A stretch of DNA of 64,000 nucleotides from Prado023 sp963753075 (GCA_963753075.1 CAVWAR010000002.1:1054001-1118000), one strand, 5' to 3'. Counted from the first letter of the stretch, positions 27,646-35,514 are shown. A program made the numbers and translations. The notes: a model not told the origin generated them from the sequence alone.

Positions 27646-28197
27646 ATGAGCGACGCCGAGGCCCTCCGGCTGCCCATGCCCGAGCTGCCCCCGGGCCGGG
27701 TCCGCACGGTCCTGGTCGCCCCAGCTGGGCCGCTGGACACACCGTGCACCGAGGCCGACCCGACGGATCCCGAGGTCATCGCGCTCGCCGCGGACCTGAT
27801 CGCCACCATGCGGGTGTCGCCGGGGTGCGTGGGGCTGGCAGCCAACCAGGTCGGGGTGGGGTGGCGCATGTTCAGCCTCGACGTCTCCCAGCACCCGAAG
27901 ACCCGCACGACGCACGGCACGCTCGTGCTGGTCAACCCGGTCGTGGTCGCCGCAACCCGCAACGAGAAGGGCCGGGAGGGCTGCATGTCGGTCCCGGACT
28001 TCACCGGCGATGTGCGTCGCGCGACCCGGATGACCGTCTCCGGGGTGCTCCCCGGCTCCGGCGAGCCGGTCACGCTGACCACGGATGCCTTCGAGGCCAG
28101 GGCCCTGCAGCACGAGATCGATCACCTCGACGGGCTGCTCTTCCTCGATCGGGTGGCCGGGGCACACGCCATCCACCCCCGCACGACGTACCTTTGA
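27646..28197 (+). CDS. def: Peptide deformylase
   Basis: Removes the formyl group from nascent proteins; 183 residues. All three motifs are present: GLAANQVGV near 63 (GxGxAAxQ, here with Leu), EGCMSVP near 111 and QHEIDHLDG near 151 with the metal-binding HExxH. An N-terminal extension of about 25 residues precedes the fold. ATG 27646 is 6 bp after the ACT-protein stop. Confidence 0.95.
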   Translation: MSDAEALRLPMPELPPGRVRTVLVAPAGPLDTPCTEADPTDPEVIALAADLIATMRVSPGCVGLAANQVGVGWRMFSLDVSQHPKTRTTHGTLVLVNPVVVAATRNEKGREGCMSVPDFTGDVRRATRMTVSGVLPGSGEPVTLTTDAFEARALQHEIDHLDGLLFLDRVAGAHAIHPRTTYL

Positions 28198-28219
28198 CCC
28201 GTCCGGATCCGCAGGGCCG

Positions 28220-28293
28220 GCCCCCGTAGCCCAACTGGCAGAGGCAGGCGGCTTAAAACCGCCCGAGTGTGGGTTCGAGTCCCACCGGGGGTA
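28220..28293 (+). tRNA. tRNA with anticodon TAA (Leu), class I short variable loop
   Basis: The acceptor GCCCCCG (28220-28226) pairs with CGGGGGT (28286-28292; first pair G-T) with discriminator A and no encoded CCA. The anticodon stem GGCGG/CCGCC encloses CTTAAAA with anticodon TAA at 28254-28256. The T arm GTGGG-TTCGAGT-CCCAC is perfect. The variable loop is only CGAGT (28264-28268), whereas bacterial tRNA-Leu normally has a long variable arm. The D stem is GCC/GGC with an 11-nt loop containing GG. Confidence 0.85.
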
Positions 28294-28424
28294 CGTGCTT
28301 CAACCAGGTGTGAAATGGGCGATTCCGGGGAAGAAGTCTGCCGAACCGCGTGTTATGTGGTTCAGTGGATGTGCCGCCACCACTGGCGGCGCTGACTTGT
28401 CGACGCGGAGGTCGTACACACACG

Positions 28425-29351
28425 ATGAACAACAAGAACCCCATCTTCAACCGTCTTGACGGTCAGACGTCCGGCGGGAGCGGATTCGCCTATCAGGAGG
28501 GCGTGACGGCCTACGGTCAGGCGGGTCAGCCCCAGGCCGGGCAGCAGACCTACCCGCCGCGGCCGGGCGCCGGTCAGCAGACTGTCGGTCAGGATCCCTA
28601 CGGCCAGGTCCCCGGTCAGGTGCCCCCGGTCCCGACCGGCGCCCCCACCGGATCGGCCTACGAGCCCATCACCGACCGGATGACGATCGACGACGTCATC
28701 GTCCGCAGCGCAATCTCGATCGCCGTGCTGATCCCGTTCGCGGTCATCGGCTACAACCTCGCCCCAAGCATGCCGTGGCTCTACCTCGTGAGCATGTTCG
28801 TCGGCATGGGGCTGGGCTTCGCCAACGCCCTGAAGAAGGTCGTCAGCCCGCCGCTGATCCTGGCCTACGCCGCGGTTGAGGGCCTGTTCCTCGGCGGCAT
28901 CTCCTATGCCTTCAACCAGTGGGCGCTGTCCAACGGCTACGAGGGGATCATCTCCCAGGCCGTCATCGGCACGCTTGTCGCGTTCGTCGTGATGCTGGCG
29001 CTCTACAAGTCCCAGCTCGTCAAGGTCAATGGCCGCTTCGTCAAGATCATGATGGTCGCGATGGTCTCCTACCTCGTGATCGCCCTGCTGTCCTTCGTGG
29101 CCGCCATCTTCGGGGCTGGCGACGGGTTCGGCTTCTACGGCATGGGTTGGCTGGGCATCGGGCTCTGCCTCCTCGGTGTGGCCCTTGCCGCGTTCAGCCT
29201 CATGCTGGACTTCGAATCGATCAACCGCGGGATCCAGGCCGGATTGCCCTCGCGGGAGTCATGGCGGATGGCGTTCGGCCTCCTGGTCACCCTGATCTGG
29301 CTGTACCTGGAGATCCTGCGACTGCTGGCGATCCTGTCCGGTCGCGACTAG
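28425..29351 (+). CDS. Bax inhibitor-1/YccA-family membrane protein
   Basis: 308-residue polytopic membrane protein. The first about 80 residues are cytosolic and rich in Gln/Gly/Pro (GQAGQPQAGQQ-type); then about seven hydrophobic helices follow, including AISIAVLIPFAVIGYNL, LILAYAAVEGLFLGGISY and the last LLVTLIWLYLEILRLLAIL. It matches the actinobacterial BaxI_1 type, proposed ion-leak or stress-related proteins of unclear function. Spacing from GGAGG (28407-28411) to ATG 28425 is long, so the start is moderately sure. A small hairpin (28373-28378 with 28385-28390) lies upstream. Confidence 0.88.
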   Translation: MNNKNPIFNRLDGQTSGGSGFAYQEGVTAYGQAGQPQAGQQTYPPRPGAGQQTVGQDPYGQVPGQVPPVPTGAPTGSAYEPITDRMTIDDVIVRSAISIAVLIPFAVIGYNLAPSMPWLYLVSMFVGMGLGFANALKKVVSPPLILAYAAVEGLFLGGISYAFNQWALSNGYEGIISQAVIGTLVAFVVMLALYKSQLVKVNGRFVKIMMVAMVSYLVIALLSFVAAIFGAGDGFGFYGMGWLGIGLCLLGVALAAFSLMLDFESINRGIQAGLPSRESWRMAFGLLVTLIWLYLEILRLLAILSGRD

Positions 29352-29358
29352 CCAGAAC

Positions 29359-29405
29359 CGCGCACGAAGGCCCTCAGGCAGCACGCCTGGGGGCCTTCGT
29401 GCGCG
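29359..29405. terminator. Strong 21-bp hairpin terminator between convergent genes
   Basis: 29359-29379 pairs with 29385-29405 (one G-T pair) around a 5-nt loop. It lies just after the Bax-inhibitor-like gene and before the end of the opposing hydrolase, so it can serve both strands. Confidence 0.85.
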
Positions 29406-29429
29406 CGGCACCCCGCAGATCCTCCCCGC

Positions 29430-29482
29430 CGTTCGCCCTCCCGGAATTCCCGGAGGGGGAACGGAAACGGGGAGGGCGAGCG
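29430..29482. repeat. 53-nt palindromic repeat, copy 2
   Basis: The arm CGTTCGCCCTCC (29430-29441) is opposed by GGAGGGCGAGCG (29471-29482), 11 of 12 complementary, around a 29-nt centre with GGAATTCC. Its length and arms match copy 1 at 10541-10593, and both lie in convergent intergenic gaps. Confidence 0.85.
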
Positions 29483-29509
29483 TTGGGGGGCGGACGTGGA
29501 CCGACCCGG

Positions 29510-29566
29510 ACGGGGCTGCGTCCACGGGCCCCTTGGCGTCGACGCTCCACGCTCGCCACCTGCCGC
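29510..29566. repeat. 57-bp direct repeat, copy A (intergenic)
   Basis: Matches 29988-30044 at 56 of 57 positions and ends at the base next to the stop codon of the hydrolase gene (29567-29569). Confidence 0.95.
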
Positions 29567-30505
29567 TCAGCCGACGGTGGCGTGCAGGAAGGCCAGGATG
29601 TCTGCGGTCACCTGGGCGCGGTTGGTCTCGTTGACCAGCTCATGGCGGGCGCCGGGGTAGAGGGTCACCCGCACGTCGGTCAGCCCACCGGAGCGGAGCT
29701 GATCGGACAGCGCAGGCACCCCGACCCCCGTGCGTCCCACGGGGTCTCGATCGCCGCTGAGCAGGAGGATCGGCAGGTTCGACGGGGCAACGGATCCGAA
29801 GCCGACGCGAGCCACCTGCTCACGCCCACCGAGGAAGTCCAGCCACGCCTGGTTCGTGAACAGGAAGCCGGTGCGGGGGTCGGCGACGAAGGCGTCGACC
29901 TCGCTGGCGTCGCGGCTCAGCCAGTCCGAGCCGGTTCGCGTGGGCCGGAATGCCATGTTGTAGGGGCGGAAGGCCAGTCCATCGATCACGGGGCTGCGTC
30001 CACGGGCCCCCTGGCGTCGACGCTCCACGCTCGCCACCTGCCGCAGGGCGCTGATCGGCAGCCCACCGGGAGTGTCGGAGCCGGCCATGATGACCGACCG
30101 CCAGGGTGACGGTGGGTGCTGGGCCAGGGCGGACTGGGCGATGAAGGAGCCCATGCTGTGCGCGAACAGGGCCACGGGCAGCTCGGCGCCTTCGCTGCCC
30201 GGGCCGGCAATCTCGGCGCGAACGGCCAGGAGGTCGGCGGTCACCCGCTCGAAGCCGTCCTCCTCGGCGAACAAGCCCAGATCGTCGTCGGATCGAGCGG
30301 TTCGGCCGTGGCCGCGATGGTCGTGGACCCACACCGCGTAGCCGTCAGCGACAAGGGCAGCCGCGAGCCGCGCGTACCGGGCGCCGTGCTCGACCATCCC
30401 GTGGCTGATCTGCACGGCAGCTCGGGGCTGGTCATCGGGGCGCCATCGGTACACGTGCACCGGTGTGCCGTCATCCATCGGCAGGTCGAACTCGTCGATG
30501 CGCAT
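29567..30505 (-). CDS. Alpha/beta hydrolase, monoacylglycerol-lipase-like (serine aminopeptidase S33 type)
   Basis: 312-residue soluble hydrolase. The oxyanion region QISHGMVEHGARYARLA, the nucleophile elbow AHSMGSF, the acid in LSGDRDPVG and the catalytic His in GARHELVNE form a complete triad in the order of lysophospholipase/monoglyceride lipases. ATG 30505 follows a TAGAGT -10 at 7 nt; GTG 30511 is the alternative. An internal segment (codons covering 29988-30044, SVERRRQGARGRS) is duplicated right after the stop. Substrate unknown. Confidence 0.88.
   Translation of the reverse strand: MRIDEFDLPMDDGTPVHVYRWRPDDQPRAAVQISHGMVEHGARYARLAAALVADGYAVWVHDHRGHGRTARSDDDLGLFAEEDGFERVTADLLAVRAEIAGPGSEGAELPVALFAHSMGSFIAQSALAQHPPSPWRSVIMAGSDTPGGLPISALRQVASVERRRQGARGRSPVIDGLAFRPYNMAFRPTRTGSDWLSRDASEVDAFVADPRTGFLFTNQAWLDFLGGREQVARVGFGSVAPSNLPILLLSGDRDPVGRTGVGVPALSDQLRSGGLTDVRVTLYPGARHELVNETNRAQVTADILAFLHATVG
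29988..30044. repeat. 57-bp direct repeat, copy B (inside the hydrolase gene)
   Basis: Coding copy of the repeat at 29510-29566; the single difference is C here for T there. Confidence 0.95.
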
Positions 30506-30512
30506 CCCCACG

Positions 30513-30518
30513 ACTCTA
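30513..30518 (-). promoter_or_regulatory. -10 hexamer TAGAGT, leaderless spacing to the hydrolase
   Basis: On the minus strand TAGAGT ends 7 nt before ATG 30505. Confidence 0.5.
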
Positions 30519-30556
30519 GCCGAGCGGGGGCCAAGCCCTTCGCCCTCCGGACACGT

Positions 30557-30589
30557 CGATGCCCCGCGGCAATCGGCCGCGGGGCATCG
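30557..30589 (-). terminator. 14-bp GC hairpin after the DUF4287-like gene
   Basis: 30557-30570 is the exact reverse complement of 30576-30589, with a 5-nt loop. It sits 43 bp beyond the stop of the minus-strand small gene and before the hydrolase promoter. No T tract follows. Confidence 0.7.
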
Positions 30590-30631
30590 TAGTGGCGGCT
30601 CGCGCCGCGGGTAGGTCGGGGTCCGGGCGTC

Positions 30632-30862
30632 CTACTGGACTCGGCGGGCCGCCTTGTTCTTGTCCATCTCGTGGATGATCGCGGTGGCATAGCCGTGCGG
30701 CAGGTCATGCTCGTCGCGCAGCCAGTTGACCCGGTCGTCGAACCGAGCGAAGGCCGGACCCTCGTCGACCACGACGAACCACTCCTTCATCGGCTTGCCG
30801 GTCGCGTCAGGAACGCGGTCCACAAGCAACTTGTGGGTCTCCTCGGAGTGGTGCAGGGTCAT
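30632..30862 (-). CDS. Small DUF4287-like protein
   Basis: 76 residues, no signal or membrane segment. The pattern DATGKPMKEW, RVNWLRDEHDLPHGYATAIIHEMDK resembles DUF4287 proteins (TGK...W...L...GLGHGYA..IVHE), a small family of unknown function. AGGAG (30870-30874, minus strand) is 7 nt before ATG 30862 and selects it over ATG 30868. The gene is followed by a clear hairpin, so it is probably monocistronic. Confidence 0.7.
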   Translation of the reverse strand: MTLHHSEETHKLLVDRVPDATGKPMKEWFVVVDEGPAFARFDDRVNWLRDEHDLPHGYATAIIHEMDKNKAARRVQ

Positions 30863-30941
30863 GGGCATCTCCTCTTGGCCGGGTGCTGGTCCTACCGTAA
30901 CCCCCGTTGAGGGTGCAGTGCCATCCCACCCCGGCACCCGG

Positions 30942-30947
30942 TAGCGT
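30942..30947 (+). promoter_or_regulatory. -10 hexamer TAGCGT, leaderless spacing to the gene at 30954
   Basis: TAGCGT ends 6 nt before GTG 30954. This is the main support that the small downstream ORF is a gene. Confidence 0.45.
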
Positions 30948-30953
30948 GCCGGG

Positions 30954-31316
30954 GTGAGCCTGCTCGATCCGACCCCTCCGGCGGAGCATCCGGCCCGGCT
31001 CAGGCTGGAGTCTGCGCGCACCTGCGACCGGCTTCGTTCCATGTCCCTGGTCCGCCTTGGTGCCAGTGGGAACGACGGGCGCAGCCGCGGCAGGGCCGCG
31101 CTCGACCTGGCGCAGGAGCTCGCCGACGAGGCAGCCACGATCGCCGGCCGCCCGGCTCGGCGACTGCCGGACCTGCCCGACCCAGCAGCCGGCGATGTGC
31201 TGGCGGTCTGCGCCAACGATCTCGCGGAGGAGCTTGACGGCGTCCCCCCGGAGGTGGGGGCCAGCACCTGCCGGAGTGCAGTGGAGAGGCTTGTCACCCT
31301 TCGTCAACTGCTGTGA
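30954..31316 (+). CDS. Hypothetical protein, helical, 120 aa
   Basis: Not recognised. A single soluble helical domain seems likely from the Leu/Ala/Arg-rich pattern (SARTCDRLRSMSLVRLG, ALDLAQELADEAATIAGRPARRLPDL, CANDLAEELDG). No signal peptide, membrane helix or motif. GTG 30954 sits at leaderless distance from TAGCGT. It converges with the SGNH hydrolase gene with a 31-bp gap. Confidence 0.6.
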   Translation: MSLLDPTPPAEHPARLRLESARTCDRLRSMSLVRLGASGNDGRSRGRAALDLAQELADEAATIAGRPARRLPDLPDPAAGDVLAVCANDLAEELDGVPPEVGASTCRSAVERLVTLRQLL

Positions 31317-31347
31317 ACGCGGGGGCGTGGCCGGATCGGCCGCGGTG

Positions 31348-32160
31348 TCAGGACGGCGCCATGGTGATCTCACGCCGGGGCCTGATCGGCTCCAGACCCA
31401 GCGCATCGAGGACCGGGGGCAGGAGGACGGCTCCGATCCGGCGATAGCCGATCCCGGAGGGGTGGAAGCGGTCGGGCCCGAAGAAGGCCTCGGCGTTGGC
31501 GGTGAACTCCGGGCCAAGCAGCCCGTAGAGGTTGACCGGGGTCGCCCGCGCTCGGGCTGACGCCCGGCGCTGCGCCCGGGCCAGGGAACGGGACCACTCC
31601 CGCGCCACCCACCTCAACGGCGGTCCCACGGGTCGGATCGTCCCGAGGTCCGGGCAGGTCCCGACGACGACCGCGGTTCCCGCTGAGGCCAGGCGGTCGA
31701 TCGCGGTCTCGAGCCGGTGCGCCGCCAATGCCTGTGGCACGAGGTGGGTCACGTCGTTGGCCCCGATGATGATCACCGCGGCATGCGGTCGGGCGGTCAG
31801 GCACCGGGTGACCTGGCGTTCCAGGTCAGAGGACCTGGCGCCCACCACGGCGTGGTTGGTCATGATCACGGGCCGCCTGCTGACCTCGGAGACACCACGC
31901 ACCAGCACCCCGGCCACGGTGTCGGCGGCCGTGTCGGCACCCAGCCCGGCGGCCACGGAGTCACCGATCAGCGCCAGCCGAAGCGATCTGCCCGTCGCGG
32001 GGCCGAAGCGTCCGTCCTGGTAGGGCGGAACGACGGTCTGCGGGCCGATGCTCCGCTTCGCGGCCCGCGCCTGGGCCGCGAGTACGCCCACGCCCACGGC
32101 GAGCACCCCGGTCATTCCCCCGCTGCCGAGCGCTGACCGTCGGGTGACCCCGGGGCTCAT
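31348..32160 (-). CDS. SGNH/GDSL hydrolase, exported or membrane-anchored
   Basis: 270-residue esterase-type protein. An N-terminal hydrophobic segment after RRSALGSGG (about 12-30) suggests export or anchoring. GDSL blocks: LALIGDSVAAGLGA (nucleophile Ser), NHAVVGARSSDL (block II), IIIGANDVTH (block III Asn) and PDRFHPSGIGY (block V Asp-x-x-His). It probably deacylates a lipid or glycan. ATG 32160 overlaps the msrA stop by ATGA, so it is cotranslated behind msrA. Confidence 0.88.
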   Translation of the reverse strand: MSPGVTRRSALGSGGMTGVLAVGVGVLAAQARAAKRSIGPQTVVPPYQDGRFGPATGRSLRLALIGDSVAAGLGADTAADTVAGVLVRGVSEVSRRPVIMTNHAVVGARSSDLERQVTRCLTARPHAAVIIIGANDVTHLVPQALAAHRLETAIDRLASAGTAVVVGTCPDLGTIRPVGPPLRWVAREWSRSLARAQRRASARARATPVNLYGLLGPEFTANAEAFFGPDRFHPSGIGYRRIGAVLLPPVLDALGLEPIRPRREITMAPS

Positions 32161-32825
32161 CCGAGGTCCGGCAGCAGGATCCCGGTGTGGGCGTGGCAGT
32201 CGTAGCCGTGGGGGTTCTTGTGCAGGTACTGCTGGTGGTACGGCTCGGCGTAGTAGAAGGGCCGGATCGGGTCACCGTCGTCCACGGCCGGTCCAAGCTC
32301 GGTGGTGATCGGGTCGAGTCCCTCGGCCTGGAGGACCTCGTCGTACGCGGCTGCGCTGCGCTCGACCAGCGACTGCTGCTCGGCAGTCGTCCAGTACACG
32401 GCGCTGCGGTACTGGCTGCCCACGTCATTGCCCTGGCGCATCCCCTGTGTCGGGTCGTGGTTCTCCCAGAACACACGCAGCACGTCGAGGGTGCCGACCG
32501 CCGCCGGGTCGTAGGCAACCATCACCATCTCGGCCTGGCCCGTCCGCGCGGTGCACACCTCGTGGTAGGTGGGGTGCGGGGTGGCGCCGCCCTGGTAGCC
32601 GACCGCGGTTGTGTGCACCCCGGGCAGCTGCCACAGCTTCTTCTCGGCCCCCCAGAAGCACCCCATGCCCAGGTAGAGCGTGACCACTCCGGGCGGGAAC
32701 GGTGCCAGCATCGACGTGCCCAGCACGTCATGGATCCGGGCGAGGTCGTAGTCGTAGCGGGGGCGCCCGGGCAGCGCGCGTTCCGGGGCGATCGGGGAGT
32801 CGGTTCGGCGGGACGTGAGCCACAT
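32157..32825 (-). CDS. msrA: Peptide-methionine (S)-S-oxide reductase
   Basis: Repairs methionine-S-sulfoxide in proteins; 222 residues. The catalytic GCFWGAE motif has its Cys at residue 56; VGYQGGATPHPTYHEVCT, FWENHDPTQGMRQGNDVGSQYRS and the C-terminal KNPHGYDCHAHTG with a resolving Cys are typical. The N-terminal 45 residues are an extension found in actinobacterial MsrA. First gene of a two-gene unit with the SGNH hydrolase. Confidence 0.96.
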   Translation of the reverse strand: MWLTSRRTDSPIAPERALPGRPRYDYDLARIHDVLGTSMLAPFPPGVVTLYLGMGCFWGAEKKLWQLPGVHTTAVGYQGGATPHPTYHEVCTARTGQAEMVMVAYDPAAVGTLDVLRVFWENHDPTQGMRQGNDVGSQYRSAVYWTTAEQQSLVERSAAAYDEVLQAEGLDPITTELGPAVDDGDPIRPFYYAEPYHQQYLHKNPHGYDCHAHTGILLPDLG

Positions 32826-32912
32826 GGGTCAAGGGTCCCGCCAGCGACTGGCAGGCGCAAGTGGCGGCGAGATGACCGGTGTGTCAGGAGCGTCCCAGTT
32901 GGCCGCGGGTGC

Positions 32913-32929
32913 CGTTACCGGATCGTTAT
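32913..32929. promoter_or_regulatory. Direct-repeat candidate operator GTTACC-N5-GTTATC
   Basis: Two hexamers with an 11-bp period lie between msrA and the sugar-transport operon; a further GTAACC is at 32945-32950. The arrangement is like direct-repeat sites of response regulators (MtrA- or GlnR-like), by resemblance only. Confidence 0.3.
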
Positions 32930-33074
32930 CAGTGGGGGCGAACCGTAACCGATTCGTGCCCAGAACCGGGGGTGCGCAGGCCCGCCGATGCGGTTGCATG
33001 TGTCCACCCACTCGACATCGTGTCCGGGTGGCGTGGGACGAGACAAGACCTACCTGACACCCGAAGGGGATCCA

Positions 33075-34355
33075 ATGAAGTTCCGTACCGGAATCGTGGC
33101 GCTGGCAGCTGCCGGCCTCACCCTGACTGCTTGCTCGAGCGGTTCCGACACTGCGACCGACGCCGCGTCGGCGCCCGGCGCCGATGCCACCGGCACCCTG
33201 AAGGTGTGGCTGATGGACGGCAGCCAGCCGCAGTCGGTCATCGACTCGGTCAACACGCAGTTCGCTGAGGCGTACCCCGACGTCACCGTTGAGGTCGAGC
33301 TCCAGCAGTGGGGCGGGATCCAGGACAAGCTGACCACCTCGCTGGGAACCGACTCCACCCCGGACGTCGTCGAGATCGGCAACAGCCTCACCGCCAAGTA
33401 CGCCGACGCCGTGCTCCTTGCCGACCTCTCGGAGTACGCCGGCGACTTCAACGTGGACGGCATGCTCCCCGGCCTGCAGCCCTCCGGTGAGTACGACGGC
33501 ATCCGTTACGGCATCCCCTACTACGGTGGCGTGCGCATCGTGGTCTACAGCAAGAGCCAGTTCTCCGACGCCGGCATCGACGCCGTCCCGACCTCCCTCG
33601 AGGAGCTGGACGCTGCTGCTGCCAAGCTCCAGGATGCCAACTCCGACAACTCCAAGTACTCGGCCTTCTACTTCCCGGGCAAGTACTGGTACGGCGCGGT
33701 TCCGTTCGTGTGGGACGCCGGCGGCGAGATCGCCGAGCAGGACGGCGACACCTGGACCGGCACGCTGGACCAGCCCGCATCCGTTGCCGGTCTGACCACC
33801 CTCAAGGGCCTGGTCGACAACTACTCGAAGGCTCCGGTCGACGGCGACGAGACCAAGAACCTCGACGCCTTCCAGACCGGGAACGTCGGCATGATGATCG
33901 ACTCCTGGTGGGCCCCGGGCGCGCTGGACACCGGTGACCAGGAGGGTGACATCGGCGTCTTCGCCCTCCCGGGCAGCGCTGCCGGCACCACCTCGCCGGT
34001 CTTCTTCGGCGGCTCCGACCTCGCGGTCTCGGCCAAGAGCACCCAGCAGGGCCTGGCCGTGGAGTGGATGAAGATCCTGACCGACCTCGAGACCCAGACA
34101 CTGCTTGCCAAGGATGGCGGCGTCATCCCCAACCAGGAGGGTGCCTTCGTGGGGCATGAGGGCAACGAGTTCCTCCTCGTGGCAGACGACGCGTCGACCA
34201 ACTCGCGCTTCACCCCGGTGAGCCCGAACTGGGCGAACGTCGAGGCCTCGCAGGTCCTGCAGGACATGCTGGTGAACATCTTCGCGGGCAACGCGTCCGT
34301 CGAGGAGGCGACGGCGTCGGCCTCCGAGCAGATCACGAGCCTGCTGAACGGCTGA
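33075..34355 (+). CDS. ABC transporter substrate-binding lipoprotein, carbohydrate (SBP_bac_1)
   Basis: 426-residue lipoprotein. Signal peptide with lipobox LTAC (Cys near 21), a Ser/Thr/Ala linker, then a type 1 solute-binding fold: LKVWLMDG, TPDVVEIGNSLTAKYADA, GIPYYGGVRIVVYSKSQF, GAVPFVWDAGG, MMIDSWWAPG and SDLAVSAKSTQQGLAVEWM. Aromatic residues and the family suggest an oligosaccharide or sugar. ATG 33075 has AAGGGGA upstream. A strong hairpin follows the gene, and two permease genes come next; no ATPase gene is present. Confidence 0.93.
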   Translation: MKFRTGIVALAAAGLTLTACSSGSDTATDAASAPGADATGTLKVWLMDGSQPQSVIDSVNTQFAEAYPDVTVEVELQQWGGIQDKLTTSLGTDSTPDVVEIGNSLTAKYADAVLLADLSEYAGDFNVDGMLPGLQPSGEYDGIRYGIPYYGGVRIVVYSKSQFSDAGIDAVPTSLEELDAAAAKLQDANSDNSKYSAFYFPGKYWYGAVPFVWDAGGEIAEQDGDTWTGTLDQPASVAGLTTLKGLVDNYSKAPVDGDETKNLDAFQTGNVGMMIDSWWAPGALDTGDQEGDIGVFALPGSAAGTTSPVFFGGSDLAVSAKSTQQGLAVEWMKILTDLETQTLLAKDGGVIPNQEGAFVGHEGNEFLLVADDASTNSRFTPVSPNWANVEASQVLQDMLVNIFAGNASVEEATASASEQITSLLNG

Positions 34356-34377
34356 GTGACGGTACTGCAGAACGGTT

Positions 34378-34413
34378 GATGGCCCGGCGGGCATGGACGC
34401 TCGCCGGGCCATC
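34378..34413 (+). terminator. Intercistronic hairpin after the binding-protein gene
   Basis: 34378-34389 pairs with 34402-34413, and the stem continues inward through a G-T and two G-C pairs to a 6-nt loop. Located between binding-protein and permease genes, where it can act as partial terminator or mRNA stabiliser. Confidence 0.75.
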
Positions 34414-34501
34414 GGCCTGACCGGGGCAGGTACCCGGACACCGACCGGGCCAGCCTCCGCAGTGCACCTGCCACGGCGAGAAGAGCGGGCGACGACCGCG
34501 C

Positions 34502-34507
34502 TACTGT
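34502..34507 (+). promoter_or_regulatory. Possible -10 TACTGT before the permease genes
   Basis: TACTGT is 47 nt upstream of GTG 34555, beyond the hairpin at 34378-34413, and could start a separate permease transcript. Confidence 0.3.
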
Positions 34508-34554
34508 CCAGTGAGCCAAAGGGCCCCAGCACGATGACCAGGGAGTTGGTGTGA

Positions 34555-35514
34555 GTGAGCAACACAGAAGCACCTGATGTGATCGACAAGAACATCAACG
34601 TGGCACCGGACGCCGCTGAGCCGAAGCGAAACTGGCTGGCGTTCTGGTTCCTGCTGCCCGCCACCGTGATCCTCGTGGCGGTCCTGGGCTACCCCATCGT
34701 CAAGATGGTGACCCTCTCGCTGCAAGAGGCGAAGCTGCGCAACATCACCCTCGGCACCGAGTCCTGGAACAACTTCGACAACTACACGAAGCTGCTGGGG
34801 GACCCGTTCTTCTACACGGTCGTGGTCCGCACGATCGTCTTCACCGCGGTGTGTGTGCTGGCCACGATGATCCTCGGGACCCTGATAGCCCTGCTGCTCA
34901 ACAAGCTCGGGAACGCGATGCGCTTGGCTGTGCTGCTGGCGCTGCTGCTGGCCTGGGCGACCCCGGCCGTGACCGCGACCCAGGTGTTCCAGTTTCTCTT
35001 CGACACCCAGTTCGGGGTCGTCAACTGGGCGCTGGTGAGCCTCGGCTTCGAGCAGTTCGAGGGGTACTCGTGGCTCGCGGAGCCCCTGTCGCTGCTGGCG
35101 TTGGCGGCGCTGATCGTCGTGTGGGCGGCGATCCCGTTCGTCGCGCTGACGCTGTTCGCCGGGCTCTCGCAGGTGCCCAACGAGATCTATGAGGCAGCAT
35201 CGCTGGACGGGGCCTCCCGGTGGACGCAGTTCTGGAAGCTGACGGTCCCGCAGCTGGCGCCCATCTTCCTGATCCTCTTCGCGCTGTCGACGATCTGGGA
35301 CTTCCGCGTGTTCACGCAGGTCTTCATCCTGCAGAAGTCGGGCGGCATCGCCCGGGACACGGACCTGCTAGCGATCTACGCGTACCGGACCTCGTTCTCC
35401 GCGAACAACTTCGGGGTCGGGTCGGCGATCGGCGTGGTCATGGTCGCGATGCTGCTCGTGTTCTCCGTCATCTACATCAAGCGCATGATCAAGCAGATCG
35501 ACGAGGCATCATGA
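34555..35514 (+). CDS. Sugar ABC transporter permease (MalF/UgpA type)
   Basis: 319-residue inner-membrane permease with six main hydrophobic helices, starting WLAFWFLLPATVILVAVLGYPIV. The cytoplasmic EAA loop, which docks to the ATPase, is EAASLDGASRWTQFWKLTVPQL near 218-239. GTG 34555 is used with GGGAG 10 nt upstream; GTG 34551 is out of frame. Its TGA overlaps the ATG of the second permease (ATGA). Confidence 0.94.
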   Translation: MSNTEAPDVIDKNINVAPDAAEPKRNWLAFWFLLPATVILVAVLGYPIVKMVTLSLQEAKLRNITLGTESWNNFDNYTKLLGDPFFYTVVVRTIVFTAVCVLATMILGTLIALLLNKLGNAMRLAVLLALLLAWATPAVTATQVFQFLFDTQFGVVNWALVSLGFEQFEGYSWLAEPLSLLALAALIVVWAAIPFVALTLFAGLSQVPNEIYEAASLDGASRWTQFWKLTVPQLAPIFLILFALSTIWDFRVFTQVFILQKSGGIARDTDLLAIYAYRTSFSANNFGVGSAIGVVMVAMLLVFSVIYIKRMIKQIDEAS

